From Pseudocolwellia sp049933045 (GTDB taxonomy: Bacteria > Pseudomonadota > Gammaproteobacteria > Enterobacterales > Alteromonadaceae), in assembly GCF_049933045.1 (NCBI RefSeq), contig NZ_CP187926.1, forward strand, positions 2,790,001 through 2,854,000: a DNA stretch of 64,000 bases. The letters run 5' to 3'. The notes under the pieces were generated by a model. It ran no database searches. It saw only the letters and a list, made by a program, of their open reading frames with translations, and was not told the origin of the DNA. Positions 36,994 through 44,670 of the stretch are shown here, piece after piece; position 1 is the stretch's first letter; each line of letters begins with the position of its first letter. Made by a program: the position numbers and the translations under genes.

Positions 36994-38544
36994 ATGTTTT
37001 CAACCTTAATCAAATCTTTAAAAACCTTTCTAATAACACCTAATCATTGGCTCAGCTTTATTGCTGGGCTAAGTTTAGTATTTGCTTACGCACCATTTTC
37101 TTTATGGTGGTTGCCCTTTATCAGCATCCCTCTTTGGTTTTTCATCCTCAAAGATTGTTCCATAAAAAACGCAACCAAACATGGCTTCATCTTCGGCTTT
37201 GGTTGGTTTGCTAGTGGTATAAGTTGGGTGCATGTAGCTATCGATCAATTTGGTGGACTACCGCTTGTAATATCTGTTTTATTGATGATATTGCTGTGTT
37301 TATACTTAGCCTTGTTTCCCGCATTAGCCAGCTATTTATCCGCTAAACTGTCTACTACTAAACAAGCCAACTTATGGCTGTTCTCAGCTTTTTGGTTGTT
37401 CACTGAGTATTTACGCGGTGTATTTTTAACGGGCTTTCCTTGGTTGTCTTTAGGCTATACACAAATAGATAGCCCATTAGCTAGCCTTATTCCTATTACG
37501 GGCGAGTTTGGATTAAATTCAATTGTATTACTCTTGTGCATTGCTATACATCAGTTAATACAACGCAAGAGCCTTCTTTTATCATGCAGTATCATAATCT
37601 CGTTTGTGGTGGCGAGCTTAGTTTTAAATGATAAAGCATGGGTCACTCCAACCGATAAGACGGTAAAAGTAGCTTTAGTACAAGGTAATATAAAACAAGA
37701 GCTTAAGTGGGAGCCAGATCAAGAATGGCCAACCATGCTGAAATACTTAGATTTAACACGAGTAAACTATGATGCTGATATTATTATTTGGCCAGAGTCA
37801 GCCATTACTGCTGTTGAACCTTTAGCACAAGAGTTTTTAGAGTTAGCGGATAAGTCTGCGGCTTTACAAAACAGTACAATCATTACAGGTATTTTGAATT
37901 ACAATTTCAAAAATAAAGAATACTTTAATAGCTTAATTACTTTAGGGAAAAAGCACCAAGCAGATAAACAAGGAAGCTATGAATATAATGCTGATAATCG
38001 ATATTCTAAATATCACTTGTTACCTATAGGTGAATTTGTTCCTTTTCAAGAATGGTTAAGACCTATCGCGCCTTTGTTTAATTTACCTCAATCATCTTTT
38101 TCAGAAGGCGATTATGTTCAGCCTAATTTAATAGCCAACGATATTCATATATTGCCTTTAATTTGTTTTGAAATCGCTTTTCCTGCGCAATTAAAAGCAA
38201 ACTTTCAAGCAACAACAAATATATTACTAACGGTAAGTAATGATTCTTGGTTTGGTAATTCACATGGACCACATCAGCATTTAGATATTGCTAGAATGCG
38301 AGCAGCCGAGTTTGGCCGCCCGTTACTTAGAGCAACCAATAATGGCGTTACGGCGGCAGTAGACCATACAGGTAAAGTGATTAATGTTATTCCACAGTTT
38401 ACTGAGGAAGTATTAAGAGCTGAAATAATGTTAGTTGAGGGAGAAACACCTTACGCTTTATGGGGTCAGTTCACCCAATGGCTATTTGCGTTACTAACAT
38501 TACTTATATATTTAGTTAGTCGTTTTTCTAAAAGCTCAAAATAA
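36994..38544 (+). CDS. lnt: apolipoprotein N-acyltransferase Lnt
   Basis: 516 aa (E. coli 512). About seven N-terminal membrane helices and a periplasmic nitrilase domain with the catalytic Glu in IWPESAI, Lys in YSKYHLLPIGEF and Cys in PLICFEIAFP; SNDSWFGNSHGPHQHLDIARMRAAE is also conserved. It adds the third acyl chain to lipoproteins, several of which are encoded in this window. Last gene of the operon. Confidence 0.96.
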   Translation: MFSTLIKSLKTFLITPNHWLSFIAGLSLVFAYAPFSLWWLPFISIPLWFFILKDCSIKNATKHGFIFGFGWFASGISWVHVAIDQFGGLPLVISVLLMILLCLYLALFPALASYLSAKLSTTKQANLWLFSAFWLFTEYLRGVFLTGFPWLSLGYTQIDSPLASLIPITGEFGLNSIVLLLCIAIHQLIQRKSLLLSCSIIISFVVASLVLNDKAWVTPTDKTVKVALVQGNIKQELKWEPDQEWPTMLKYLDLTRVNYDADIIIWPESAITAVEPLAQEFLELADKSAALQNSTIITGILNYNFKNKEYFNSLITLGKKHQADKQGSYEYNADNRYSKYHLLPIGEFVPFQEWLRPIAPLFNLPQSSFSEGDYVQPNLIANDIHILPLICFEIAFPAQLKANFQATTNILLTVSNDSWFGNSHGPHQHLDIARMRAAEFGRPLLRATNNGVTAAVDHTGKVINVIPQFTEEVLRAEIMLVEGETPYALWGQFTQWLFALLTLLIYLVSRFSKSSK

Positions 38545-38545
38545 A

Positions 38546-38575
38546 AAACCTTATATTCGATAAAATATAAGGTTT
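38546..38575. terminator. bidirectional terminator between lnt and the GGDEF gene
   Basis: A perfect 12-pair stem AAACCTTATATT/AATATAAGGTTT, flanked by A runs on the left and T-rich sequence on the right, between convergent genes. Confidence 0.8.
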
Positions 38576-38605
38576 ATTTGACGCTTATTACAAACAGATT
38601 GATGA

Positions 38606-39568
38606 TTAGATTTTTGCTTGCAAGCTTACTTTATTTCGCCCTGTTTCTTTAGAACGATATAACGCTGTATCTGCATGTTCAATCCACTCTTCATAAGTTT
38701 TAATCGATGGATTAATCTCTGCAATGCCTAAGCTAATGGTATATGTTAAATCAATATCATTATGTTTAACGATAGACTGAGCAACTTCTTTACGTAATCT
38801 TTCAGCAAATATTAGTGCATTTTCTATTGGTGTATCTGCTAATAAAACCACAAACTCTTCACCACCATAACGCCCAGAAATATCAGTTTCTCGTCCATGC
38901 AGTCTAATTAAACCCGCAAGGTGTCGTATTACATCATCTCCTACAGTATGTCCGTAGGTATCATTTACATTTTTAAAATGATCAATATCTAAAATCACCA
39001 AGCTGCTTGGACTCTGACTACGTGTCCAGCGCTTAAATTCAGCTTGTAAACATACTTCCCAGTGACTTCTATTAAATAGTTTAGTTAAACCATCAGTTTG
39101 GCTTAGAACGCCTAATTCACCATTAAGCTTTTCAAGTTCTTGCTTGTTAATTGCGTTATCTGTTACATCGTAAATCAATAAACATAAATGAGTCACCAAA
39201 CCTGTTGACGACATTAAAGGAATGAATGTCGTATTTTGGTACATGTAATCTGCAGAACCTGTGATAGGTCTGTAGTTTTGAAATTTAAATAAGTAAGGTC
39301 TTTGTTCCCAAATAGTAAAAGCTTTATTCTTAAGTAAGAAAACCGACTCGGCTTTACGCTTAAACCAATCCTTTGGGATTTCATCAAATAATGAAAAAAG
39401 CTCTTTATCTTTTACTTCTCGAGGTAACAAGCCACTGTGGTTTTCCATAAAACCATTCCAGATCTGAATTTTGTACTGACGGTCAAGGACAACTAAGCCC
39501 ACATCAATCGTATGGAGCATTTCCATAAGCCAATGTAATTCATTAATTTGTTCAGTTTCGAGGGACAT
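38606..39568 (-). CDS. PAS-GGDEF diguanylate cyclase
   Basis: 320 aa, soluble. A PAS-like domain (~12-130; VGLVVLDRQYKIQIWNGFME) is followed by a GGDEF domain (~155-318) with an active GGEEF motif (~232) and an inhibitory-site-like RxxD not obvious. It makes cyclic-di-GMP. Its ATG lies two bases after the stop of the upstream REC-CheC gene, so they form an operon and the regulator may control it. Confidence 0.92.
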   Translation of the reverse strand: MSLETEQINELHWLMEMLHTIDVGLVVLDRQYKIQIWNGFMENHSGLLPREVKDKELFSLFDEIPKDWFKRKAESVFLLKNKAFTIWEQRPYLFKFQNYRPITGSADYMYQNTTFIPLMSSTGLVTHLCLLIYDVTDNAINKQELEKLNGELGVLSQTDGLTKLFNRSHWEVCLQAEFKRWTRSQSPSSLVILDIDHFKNVNDTYGHTVGDDVIRHLAGLIRLHGRETDISGRYGGEEFVVLLADTPIENALIFAERLRKEVAQSIVKHNDIDLTYTISLGIAEINPSIKTYEEWIEHADTALYRSKETGRNKVSLQAKI

Positions 39569-39570
39569 AA

Positions 39571-40656
39571 TTAATCCAATAAGTAAGAAATTTTATTGTT
39601 CAGTGTTTTCATCGATTCTTCTGTGAAGAGTAATAGCAAATCACATTTTATCGGATAATCTTCTATGCTGTAGCTTATTTCAATCGCTAAAGTACGACGC
39701 CAGCGCGAAGAGTTTGTAGCAATTAATTCAGAAATTTTACGGTGTTGTCCAAGCACAACAGGATGCCCTTGGCTAAAGTTCATATCAAGTTGCTCTGAAA
39801 CACCACTTAAACATGCACCAATTAATACGTTGGCCATATCCATTAACAATTCAAGTTCAGAGTTTTCGTCTAACTTCTGTTTGTAATTCATTAATGTCGC
39901 TATATCTTTAAAGCTTGAATCATTAAGAATTAATAATGCTTCACCTGATATACCTGCGCCAATGAAACCTTGGCAAATACCTGACGTACTTTCATTCACT
40001 TCAACAGCAGATAAAGCCATACTTAATTCGCTAACTTCAATCAAGTTAACATTAGGAATAGGCAATACAACGAATACATCTAATAAGCGTGCAAGTAAGT
40101 CCCCTGCTCGCCCCATGGCAACATTCGCAATTTCTTGATAACAATCTCTAAGATCAGATTCGATAAAGTCGATCTGATTTTTCTTAATAGGTGTCTTCTT
40201 ATCAATTTGAGCGACAGTAACAGGCGGTAGATCAATTTTATCTGATAGTGCTTCAATAATGGGTTCAGGTTTTTCTTCAACTTGAGAGGCTGTATAAATA
40301 CCATAAGCCGAAAGTATTTGAGTTAGCTTGTCTTTACTTACAGGTTTACGAATAAAATCTAAAGCACCTAAACTTGTAACTCTTTTATGAGCTGCGGGCT
40401 GTATATCACCAGAAATAACAATAACTAAGGTAGGAAGATCTTGTTCAACAATGGCTTGTAATACTTCATAACCATCCATTCCAGGCATATTTAAATCTAA
40501 TAATAATACATCGCCTTTCCCTGCTTTAATGGCTTCTATTCCTTCAAAGCCATTAGTAGCAAAACTAATATCGACATCCCAGCCGTCTGGTAAAGATCGC
40601 GCGACTTGCTTACGCGCCATATTTGAATCGTCACATATTAATAACGGAGTTGACAT
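39571..40656 (-). CDS. response regulator with CheC-like phosphatase domain
   Basis: 361 aa from ATG 40656 (AGGAAA upstream; a GTG two codons earlier is less likely). The REC domain (1-120) has Asp9, Asp10 and phospho-acceptor Asp54 (LLLDLNMPGMDG), and Lys in RKPVSK. A linker then leads to a CheC/CheX-like region (~165-355; ELLMDMANVLIGACLSGVSEQL), with the E-x3-N-type phosphatase helix approximated by MDMANVLIG. CheC-type domains remove phosphate from CheY-like regulators. Operon with the GGDEF gene. Confidence 0.88.
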   Translation of the reverse strand: MSTPLLICDDSNMARKQVARSLPDGWDVDISFATNGFEGIEAIKAGKGDVLLLDLNMPGMDGYEVLQAIVEQDLPTLVIVISGDIQPAAHKRVTSLGALDFIRKPVSKDKLTQILSAYGIYTASQVEEKPEPIIEALSDKIDLPPVTVAQIDKKTPIKKNQIDFIESDLRDCYQEIANVAMGRAGDLLARLLDVFVVLPIPNVNLIEVSELSMALSAVEVNESTSGICQGFIGAGISGEALLILNDSSFKDIATLMNYKQKLDENSELELLMDMANVLIGACLSGVSEQLDMNFSQGHPVVLGQHRKISELIATNSSRWRRTLAIEISYSIEDYPIKCDLLLLFTEESMKTLNNKISYLLD

Positions 40657-40815
40657 ACACACTTATTTCCTAAATTGACTCAAACGGGTAAAAGGTAAAT
40701 CATTAAAACAACAAATCACCTATTAACAATAGGTAATAAAAATGAAGACTGCTGATATTTTACAAAAAAAACAGGTAAACTCACATAAACTATCTTCATT
40801 TTACAACATTATACA

Positions 40816-41424
40816 ATGAAATTAATTACATTAATCAGCTTTATTCTACTAACATCTTCACCTTTCATTTCTGCCCAAGAGACTAACCTTCCTGAAAATA
40901 GCAGCTTAGTTAAAGCTGGAGAGAAATTTGTTACTTTACTGGGTCAACAAATCAATATTGGAGATACAGCACCAAACTTTAAAGTGGTTGATGAAAGCTT
41001 TTCACCTGTCACTTTTGAACGTTTTTCAGGTAAAAATATTTTAATATCTGTAGTACCTAGTTTAGATACAGGCGTTTGTTCTATACAAACAAAAACGTTT
41101 AATGAAAAAGTTGCAGCCTTACCTGACAACACGGTATTTATAACAATCAGTAATGATTTGCCTTTTGCTCAAAAACGCTTTTGCACAACTGAAAACATTA
41201 ATAACATTCAAGTTTTATCTGATTCTGTGTGGAGAGATTTTGGTGCTAAATATGGATTATTAATAAAAGATATGGGGTTATTAACTCGTGCTATTTTTAT
41301 TATTAACTCTGAGCAAAAAGTTGTATATAAAGAACTAGTATCTAACATTTCAAATCATCCAGATTATAAAACTGCATTAGAAAAAATTACATTATTGAGC
41401 AGCCAAACATCAGAAACACAGTGA
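40816..41424 (+). CDS. tpx: thiol peroxidase Tpx with signal peptide
   Basis: 202 aa. Residues 1-20 (MKLITLISFILLTSSPFISA) are a Sec signal peptide ending Ala-x-Ala-like, so the enzyme is likely periplasmic. The peroxiredoxin core has the peroxidatic Cys in PSLDTGVCS and the resolving Cys in RFCTTENI, the atypical 2-Cys Tpx pair. It reduces lipid and hydrogen peroxides with thioredoxin-type donors. Usual Tpx proteins are ~165 aa and lack a signal. Divergent from the REC-CheC gene. Confidence 0.9.
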   Translation: MKLITLISFILLTSSPFISAQETNLPENSSLVKAGEKFVTLLGQQINIGDTAPNFKVVDESFSPVTFERFSGKNILISVVPSLDTGVCSIQTKTFNEKVAALPDNTVFITISNDLPFAQKRFCTTENINNIQVLSDSVWRDFGAKYGLLIKDMGLLTRAIFIINSEQKVVYKELVSNISNHPDYKTALEKITLLSSQTSETQ

Positions 41425-41470
41425 TTTCAAATTAAAAATAAAACGATAAATATCAATAAGATAAAATAAA

Positions 41471-41505
41471 AACCAAATAAAACGTAAAATTTATTTGGTT
41501 TTTTT
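41471..41505 (+). terminator. terminator after tpx
   Basis: A 10-pair stem AACCAAATAA/TTATTTGGTT followed by seven or more T, 46 bases after the stop. Confidence 0.85.
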
Positions 41506-41533
41506 CTTGAAAAGTAATACTTCAATCCCATCT
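41506..41533 (+). promoter_or_regulatory. sigma-32 (heat-shock) promoter of ibpA
   Basis: CTTGAAA (41506-41512), a 13-base spacer, then TCCCATCT (41526-41533), against the consensus CTTGAAA / CCCCATnT: one mismatch in all. Transcription would give a ~180-base leader before ibpA. Confidence 0.8.
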
Positions 41534-41682
41534 CTTATAGTGTAGTCGCCGATAGGGTCTACATTAACTGCCTGTTCATTTTGAAAGGCACAATAATTCG
41601 AAAATTAAATTATTTTTAAATCGTTAATTCGCAATATTTATTGGCTTTAACTTTATAGATTTTTACAAAATAATTCTTTTTA

Positions 41683-41725
41683 ACGAATACAGCATATTGC
41701 TAGCTAAATATAGGATATGAATATT
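41683..41725 (+). promoter_or_regulatory. ROSE-type RNA thermometer masking the ibpA ribosome site
   Basis: CATATTGCT (41693-41701) pairs with AGGATATG (41712-41719): four C-G/A-U pairs at the base, then U-A, U-G, a bulged G699, C-G, U-A. TTGCT opposite AGGA with a bulged G is the hallmark of ROSE thermometers (U-U/C-GCU against the Shine-Dalgarno). The loop is ten bases. Heating would open this hairpin and free AGGA for the ATG at 41726. Confidence 0.75.
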
Positions 41726-42202
41726 ATGCGTACATCTACAGATTTTAGCCCACTTTACCGTTCATTTATTGGTTTTGACCACTTAGCTGGTTTAATAGAC
41801 AAAGCATCTAGAGCTGATAAACAATCGTCTTATCCCCCTTACAATGTTGAACTTCTTGAAGAAGACAAATACAGAATAACCATGGCAATTGCTGGTTTTT
41901 CTGAAGACGAATTAGATATTGAATCTAAAGAAAACACATTAATTGTTACAGGGACAAAAATACCTGAAGCAAACAAAGTTGAACGAAAATTCTTGCATCA
42001 AGGCATTGCAGAACGAAATTTCGAACGAAAGTTTCAACTTGGTGATCACGTAAAAGTTATTGGTGCCGCTATGGAGCACGGACTTTTACATATAGATTTA
42101 GAAAGAGAAATACCTGAAGCACTTAAACCAAGAAAAATAGCGATTAATGGTAAAAGTCAGGTACAACGTGTTGTAAACAATACGGAGGATAATGCCTCTT
42201 AA
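41726..42202 (+). CDS. ibpA: small heat-shock protein IbpA
   Basis: 158 aa from ATG 41726. This start aligns with E. coli IbpA (MRNFDLSPLYRSAIGFD against MRTSTDFSPLYRSFIGFD); an ATG three codons earlier is inside the thermometer hairpin. The alpha-crystallin domain (~32-125) has YPPYNVELLEEDKYRITMAIAGF, GIAERNFERKFQL and GLLHIDLEREIPE, then the I-x-I type tail. A holdase on aggregating proteins. It is regulated by a sigma-32 promoter and an RNA thermometer; a terminator follows. Confidence 0.95.
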   Translation: MRTSTDFSPLYRSFIGFDHLAGLIDKASRADKQSSYPPYNVELLEEDKYRITMAIAGFSEDELDIESKENTLIVTGTKIPEANKVERKFLHQGIAERNFERKFQLGDHVKVIGAAMEHGLLHIDLEREIPEALKPRKIAINGKSQVQRVVNNTEDNAS

Positions 42203-42237
42203 TAGTTAACTTCATGTAATTCCCCCTTATGTTTTTT

Positions 42238-42263
42238 GCCCAGCTTATAGCTGGGCTTTTTTT
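42238..42263 (+). terminator. ibpA terminator
   Basis: Stem GCCCAGC/GCTGGGC, loop TTATA, seven T. A T6 run on the left side may also let it act on the minus strand for the convergent hydrolase. Confidence 0.92.
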
Positions 42264-42312
42264 ACCTTGAATATCTACAATTTTAAGCATTTTTGTTAAA
42301 CTTATACTTCGA

Positions 42313-43116
42313 CTAGTTCGTCGTATGATGTGCTTTTATAAATTCAGCTATTTTGGGCTGAACAATAGGTGCATGAGAAATTACACCCATATGCCCTGCT
42401 TCAAACACTTCTTGAGTAACATTATCTAAAGCGTTAATAATAATTTCGGCTAGTACTTTACTTAACATAGGGCTGTGGCTACCTGTCATGATCATAGCGG
42501 GAGCTGTTATCTTATTTATTTCATTTGCCCCATAAGTTTCAGAAATTAAGGCGATAGAGTCTAAATTCACTTTTTTCATTTCATGGGCTGCACCTTGTTG
42601 AACACGAGCAGGTAAGCTCTTGAAAAAACCCTTCATATTCCAGTAATCCATGAACTCTTCAGCGGCAATAAATAAATCATCAACGCTAACTCTCTTAAAT
42701 AGATCGGTCAGAATATCTTTAGCTTCCGTGTTTTCTTCTATTAAATGAAAAGCGACGGGTTCATATAAAGATAAGGAAAGCACTTTTTCTGGTGCTTCTA
42801 CCGCTAGCTTCAAACCTAAAGCGCCACCAAAAGAATGACCAACAATATGATAGGGCTGATCTTCAATATGCAAATATTGCAATGCTTGGTGAATACGGTC
42901 CATTTCAAAAGATGCTCTGTAGTATTCAAGAGATTTAAGTGTTTCTGCATCTCCCACCGATCCGTAACCTAAAATATCAATATTAATCACGGTAAAGTCA
43001 TTCTTTAAATCTTGTACTAACGTCATCCACTGCTTTGAACTACTTAATGAACTATGCAGTAAAATAACAGTAGGTCCTTTGCCTGAAACATGAATGCCTT
43101 GTGGTAAATCAGTCAT
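42313..43116 (-). CDS. alpha/beta hydrolase
   Basis: 267 aa from ATG 43116 (AAGG eight bases upstream; the frame extends nine codons further without a site). LLHSSLSSSKQW is the oxyanion region, GHSFGG (~95) the nucleophile elbow, and AGHMGV (~245) the catalytic His. Cytoplasmic, typical of small hydrolases or esterases; the substrate is unknown. Single-gene unit facing ibpA. Confidence 0.82.
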   Translation of the reverse strand: MTDLPQGIHVSGKGPTVILLHSSLSSSKQWMTLVQDLKNDFTVINIDILGYGSVGDAETLKSLEYYRASFEMDRIHQALQYLHIEDQPYHIVGHSFGGALGLKLAVEAPEKVLSLSLYEPVAFHLIEENTEAKDILTDLFKRVSVDDLFIAAEEFMDYWNMKGFFKSLPARVQQGAAHEMKKVNLDSIALISETYGANEINKITAPAMIMTGSHSPMLSKVLAEIIINALDNVTQEVFEAGHMGVISHAPIVQPKIAEFIKAHHTTN

Positions 43117-43213
43117 CTTAAACCTTATAAATAAGCGAAACATAGTGACGTAAAAGCAGCTAACCTGTAGCTCTTTTGAAAAGTTTTTATGAATAAATTG
43201 ATGTAAGCGCCAG

Positions 43214-43621
43214 CTAAAACTCTAATTTAAACAATAGCTCGGCTAAATCAGGTGTCCATTGAAACTCTGCAAGCTTTACTCTACTACCAATAACAACAAC
43301 TTGCTCATCTTGCAGCAAACCTTTTTGTCGAATAAAAGCATCACTTCCTGGAGCAAATGATATTTTACCTTGAGAGTTTATAACTCTAAACCATGGTACA
43401 GCTTGGTTATTCCAACCCTCTTTAGGCACTTTGCCTAAAGCTTTACCTACGAGCCTAGCTCGTCCAGGCAATCCTGCTAAGTCAGCTATTTGTCCGTAGC
43501 AAGCAACACTGCCATAAGGGATAGTCTGCACCGTTTTCCATATTTTAATATAGGGCAGATTAGCGTTGGCTTTTTCATTCCCTTTGTCATGAGCCTTCTT
43601 ATTAGAGACGGCATCTACCAT
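43214..43621 (-). CDS. alkyltransferase-like protein (Atl/YbaZ, MGMT family)
   Basis: 135 aa. The DNA-binding helix (GQIADLAGLPGRARLVGKAL) is present, and the active-site PCHR of O6-methylguanine methyltransferases is replaced by PWFRV, so the acceptor Cys is lost, as in Atl proteins (usually PWHR). Atl proteins bind O6-alkylguanine and hand it to nucleotide excision repair. The ATG overlaps the end of the upstream SDR gene by seven bases. A ~20-residue Lys/Asn-rich N-terminal extension is unusual. Confidence 0.9.
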   Translation of the reverse strand: MVDAVSNKKAHDKGNEKANANLPYIKIWKTVQTIPYGSVACYGQIADLAGLPGRARLVGKALGKVPKEGWNNQAVPWFRVINSQGKISFAPGSDAFIRQKGLLQDEQVVVIGSRVKLAEFQWTPDLAELLFKLEF

Positions 43622-44280
43622 GGAAGCGTTTCACCATTAGAGTGTTTGAAAACGCCTGTTTCTTTTAATGATAATGAATCGATTAAACCAATAATTCGAC
43701 TTGCGGCTTCATTTGCCGAAATATCACCATTATTATTAACCATATCTGTTTGAACATAACCTGGATGATAAATGCCAACGGAAATGTTTTGAGCATATAA
43801 ATCCTTACTTAACGACATAGCCGCCGCATTTAATGCAGCTTTAGACATTCTATAACCGTAGCGACCTCCAGATCCGTTATCTGTAATAGATCCCATTCGA
43901 GAAGTTATCATCGCAACTTTACTTCCTTCAGTTAAGTTACTTTGTAAGGTATCAACAATATTAAGTGGAGCTATAGCATTGACTTCAAATTGCTCTCTGA
44001 TAGTGTCTAAATTTAAGTCAGATAAGCTTTCATCACGTAAAATTCCTGCATTACAAACGAGCACATCAATGGCTACACCATTTAATGCACTTTTCATATT
44101 GTTAATACCTTCGGGAGTAGCTACATCTACATCAGTCACGACATGAATGCCTAATTGTTCTAATTCTGGAGAAGTATTTCTGCATACGCCATATACAATA
44201 TGACCTGCTGACTTAAAAAGCTTAGTCATAGCTAAACCAATACCTCGATTAGCGCCGGTAATGACAACTGTCTTATTCAT
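43615..44280 (-). CDS. short-chain dehydrogenase/reductase
   Basis: 221 aa. VITGANRGIG (~5-14), NAGIL, the catalytic Ser region MITSRMGS and YGYRMSKAAL (Tyr-x3-Lys) are present, so it is a classical SDR like the CsgA-type oxidoreductases. Substrate unknown. It overlaps the alkyltransferase-like gene, so the two are co-translated. Confidence 0.88.
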   Translation of the reverse strand: MNKTVVITGANRGIGLAMTKLFKSAGHIVYGVCRNTSPELEQLGIHVVTDVDVATPEGINNMKSALNGVAIDVLVCNAGILRDESLSDLNLDTIREQFEVNAIAPLNIVDTLQSNLTEGSKVAMITSRMGSITDNGSGGRYGYRMSKAALNAAAMSLSKDLYAQNISVGIYHPGYVQTDMVNNNGDISANEAASRIIGLIDSLSLKETGVFKHSNGETLPW

Positions 44281-44670
44281 AAAAATTCCTTTGTTTATTT
44301 TAATTTTAACAACTTAACTCTATAGATATATGGCTACCTTAATAATTAAAACAAGGTAAGGTAAAAAAACCGTCATAACTATAATTTTGTTGAAACCTTA
44401 AAGTATAAATACAGTTAATGTAGATAATATGTGGAACATTCGAACTTTGCTCGAGCAAAGAATAAAATATATGTCTATATTAAGATAATTAATCACATAA
44501 TTTTATATTTTACAGTACAAAACTTTGCTCAGAGTATGTTATAAATAATGACACATACCATTGCTTTATCAACTAAGGCTCTCCTGTAACGTTAACTTCA
44601 ACATATATTATTTGTTCACCATTAAATTATCGTTTTTCCCTGAACTTTACCCTGAATATAGAGAGTAAGT
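44281..44670. other. malQ / SDR divergent intergenic region
   Basis: 390 AT-rich bases. It holds a perfect palindrome (44445-44460, listed separately) and nothing else I can support. Confidence 0.5.
44445..44460. promoter_or_regulatory. palindromic candidate operator upstream of malQ
   Basis: CTTTGCTCGAGCAAAG is a perfect 16-base palindrome with a central CG, the style of LacI-family operators. A second half-site ACTTTGCTC occurs at ~44522. It lies 210 bases before malQ. Which regulator binds is unknown. Confidence 0.45.
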
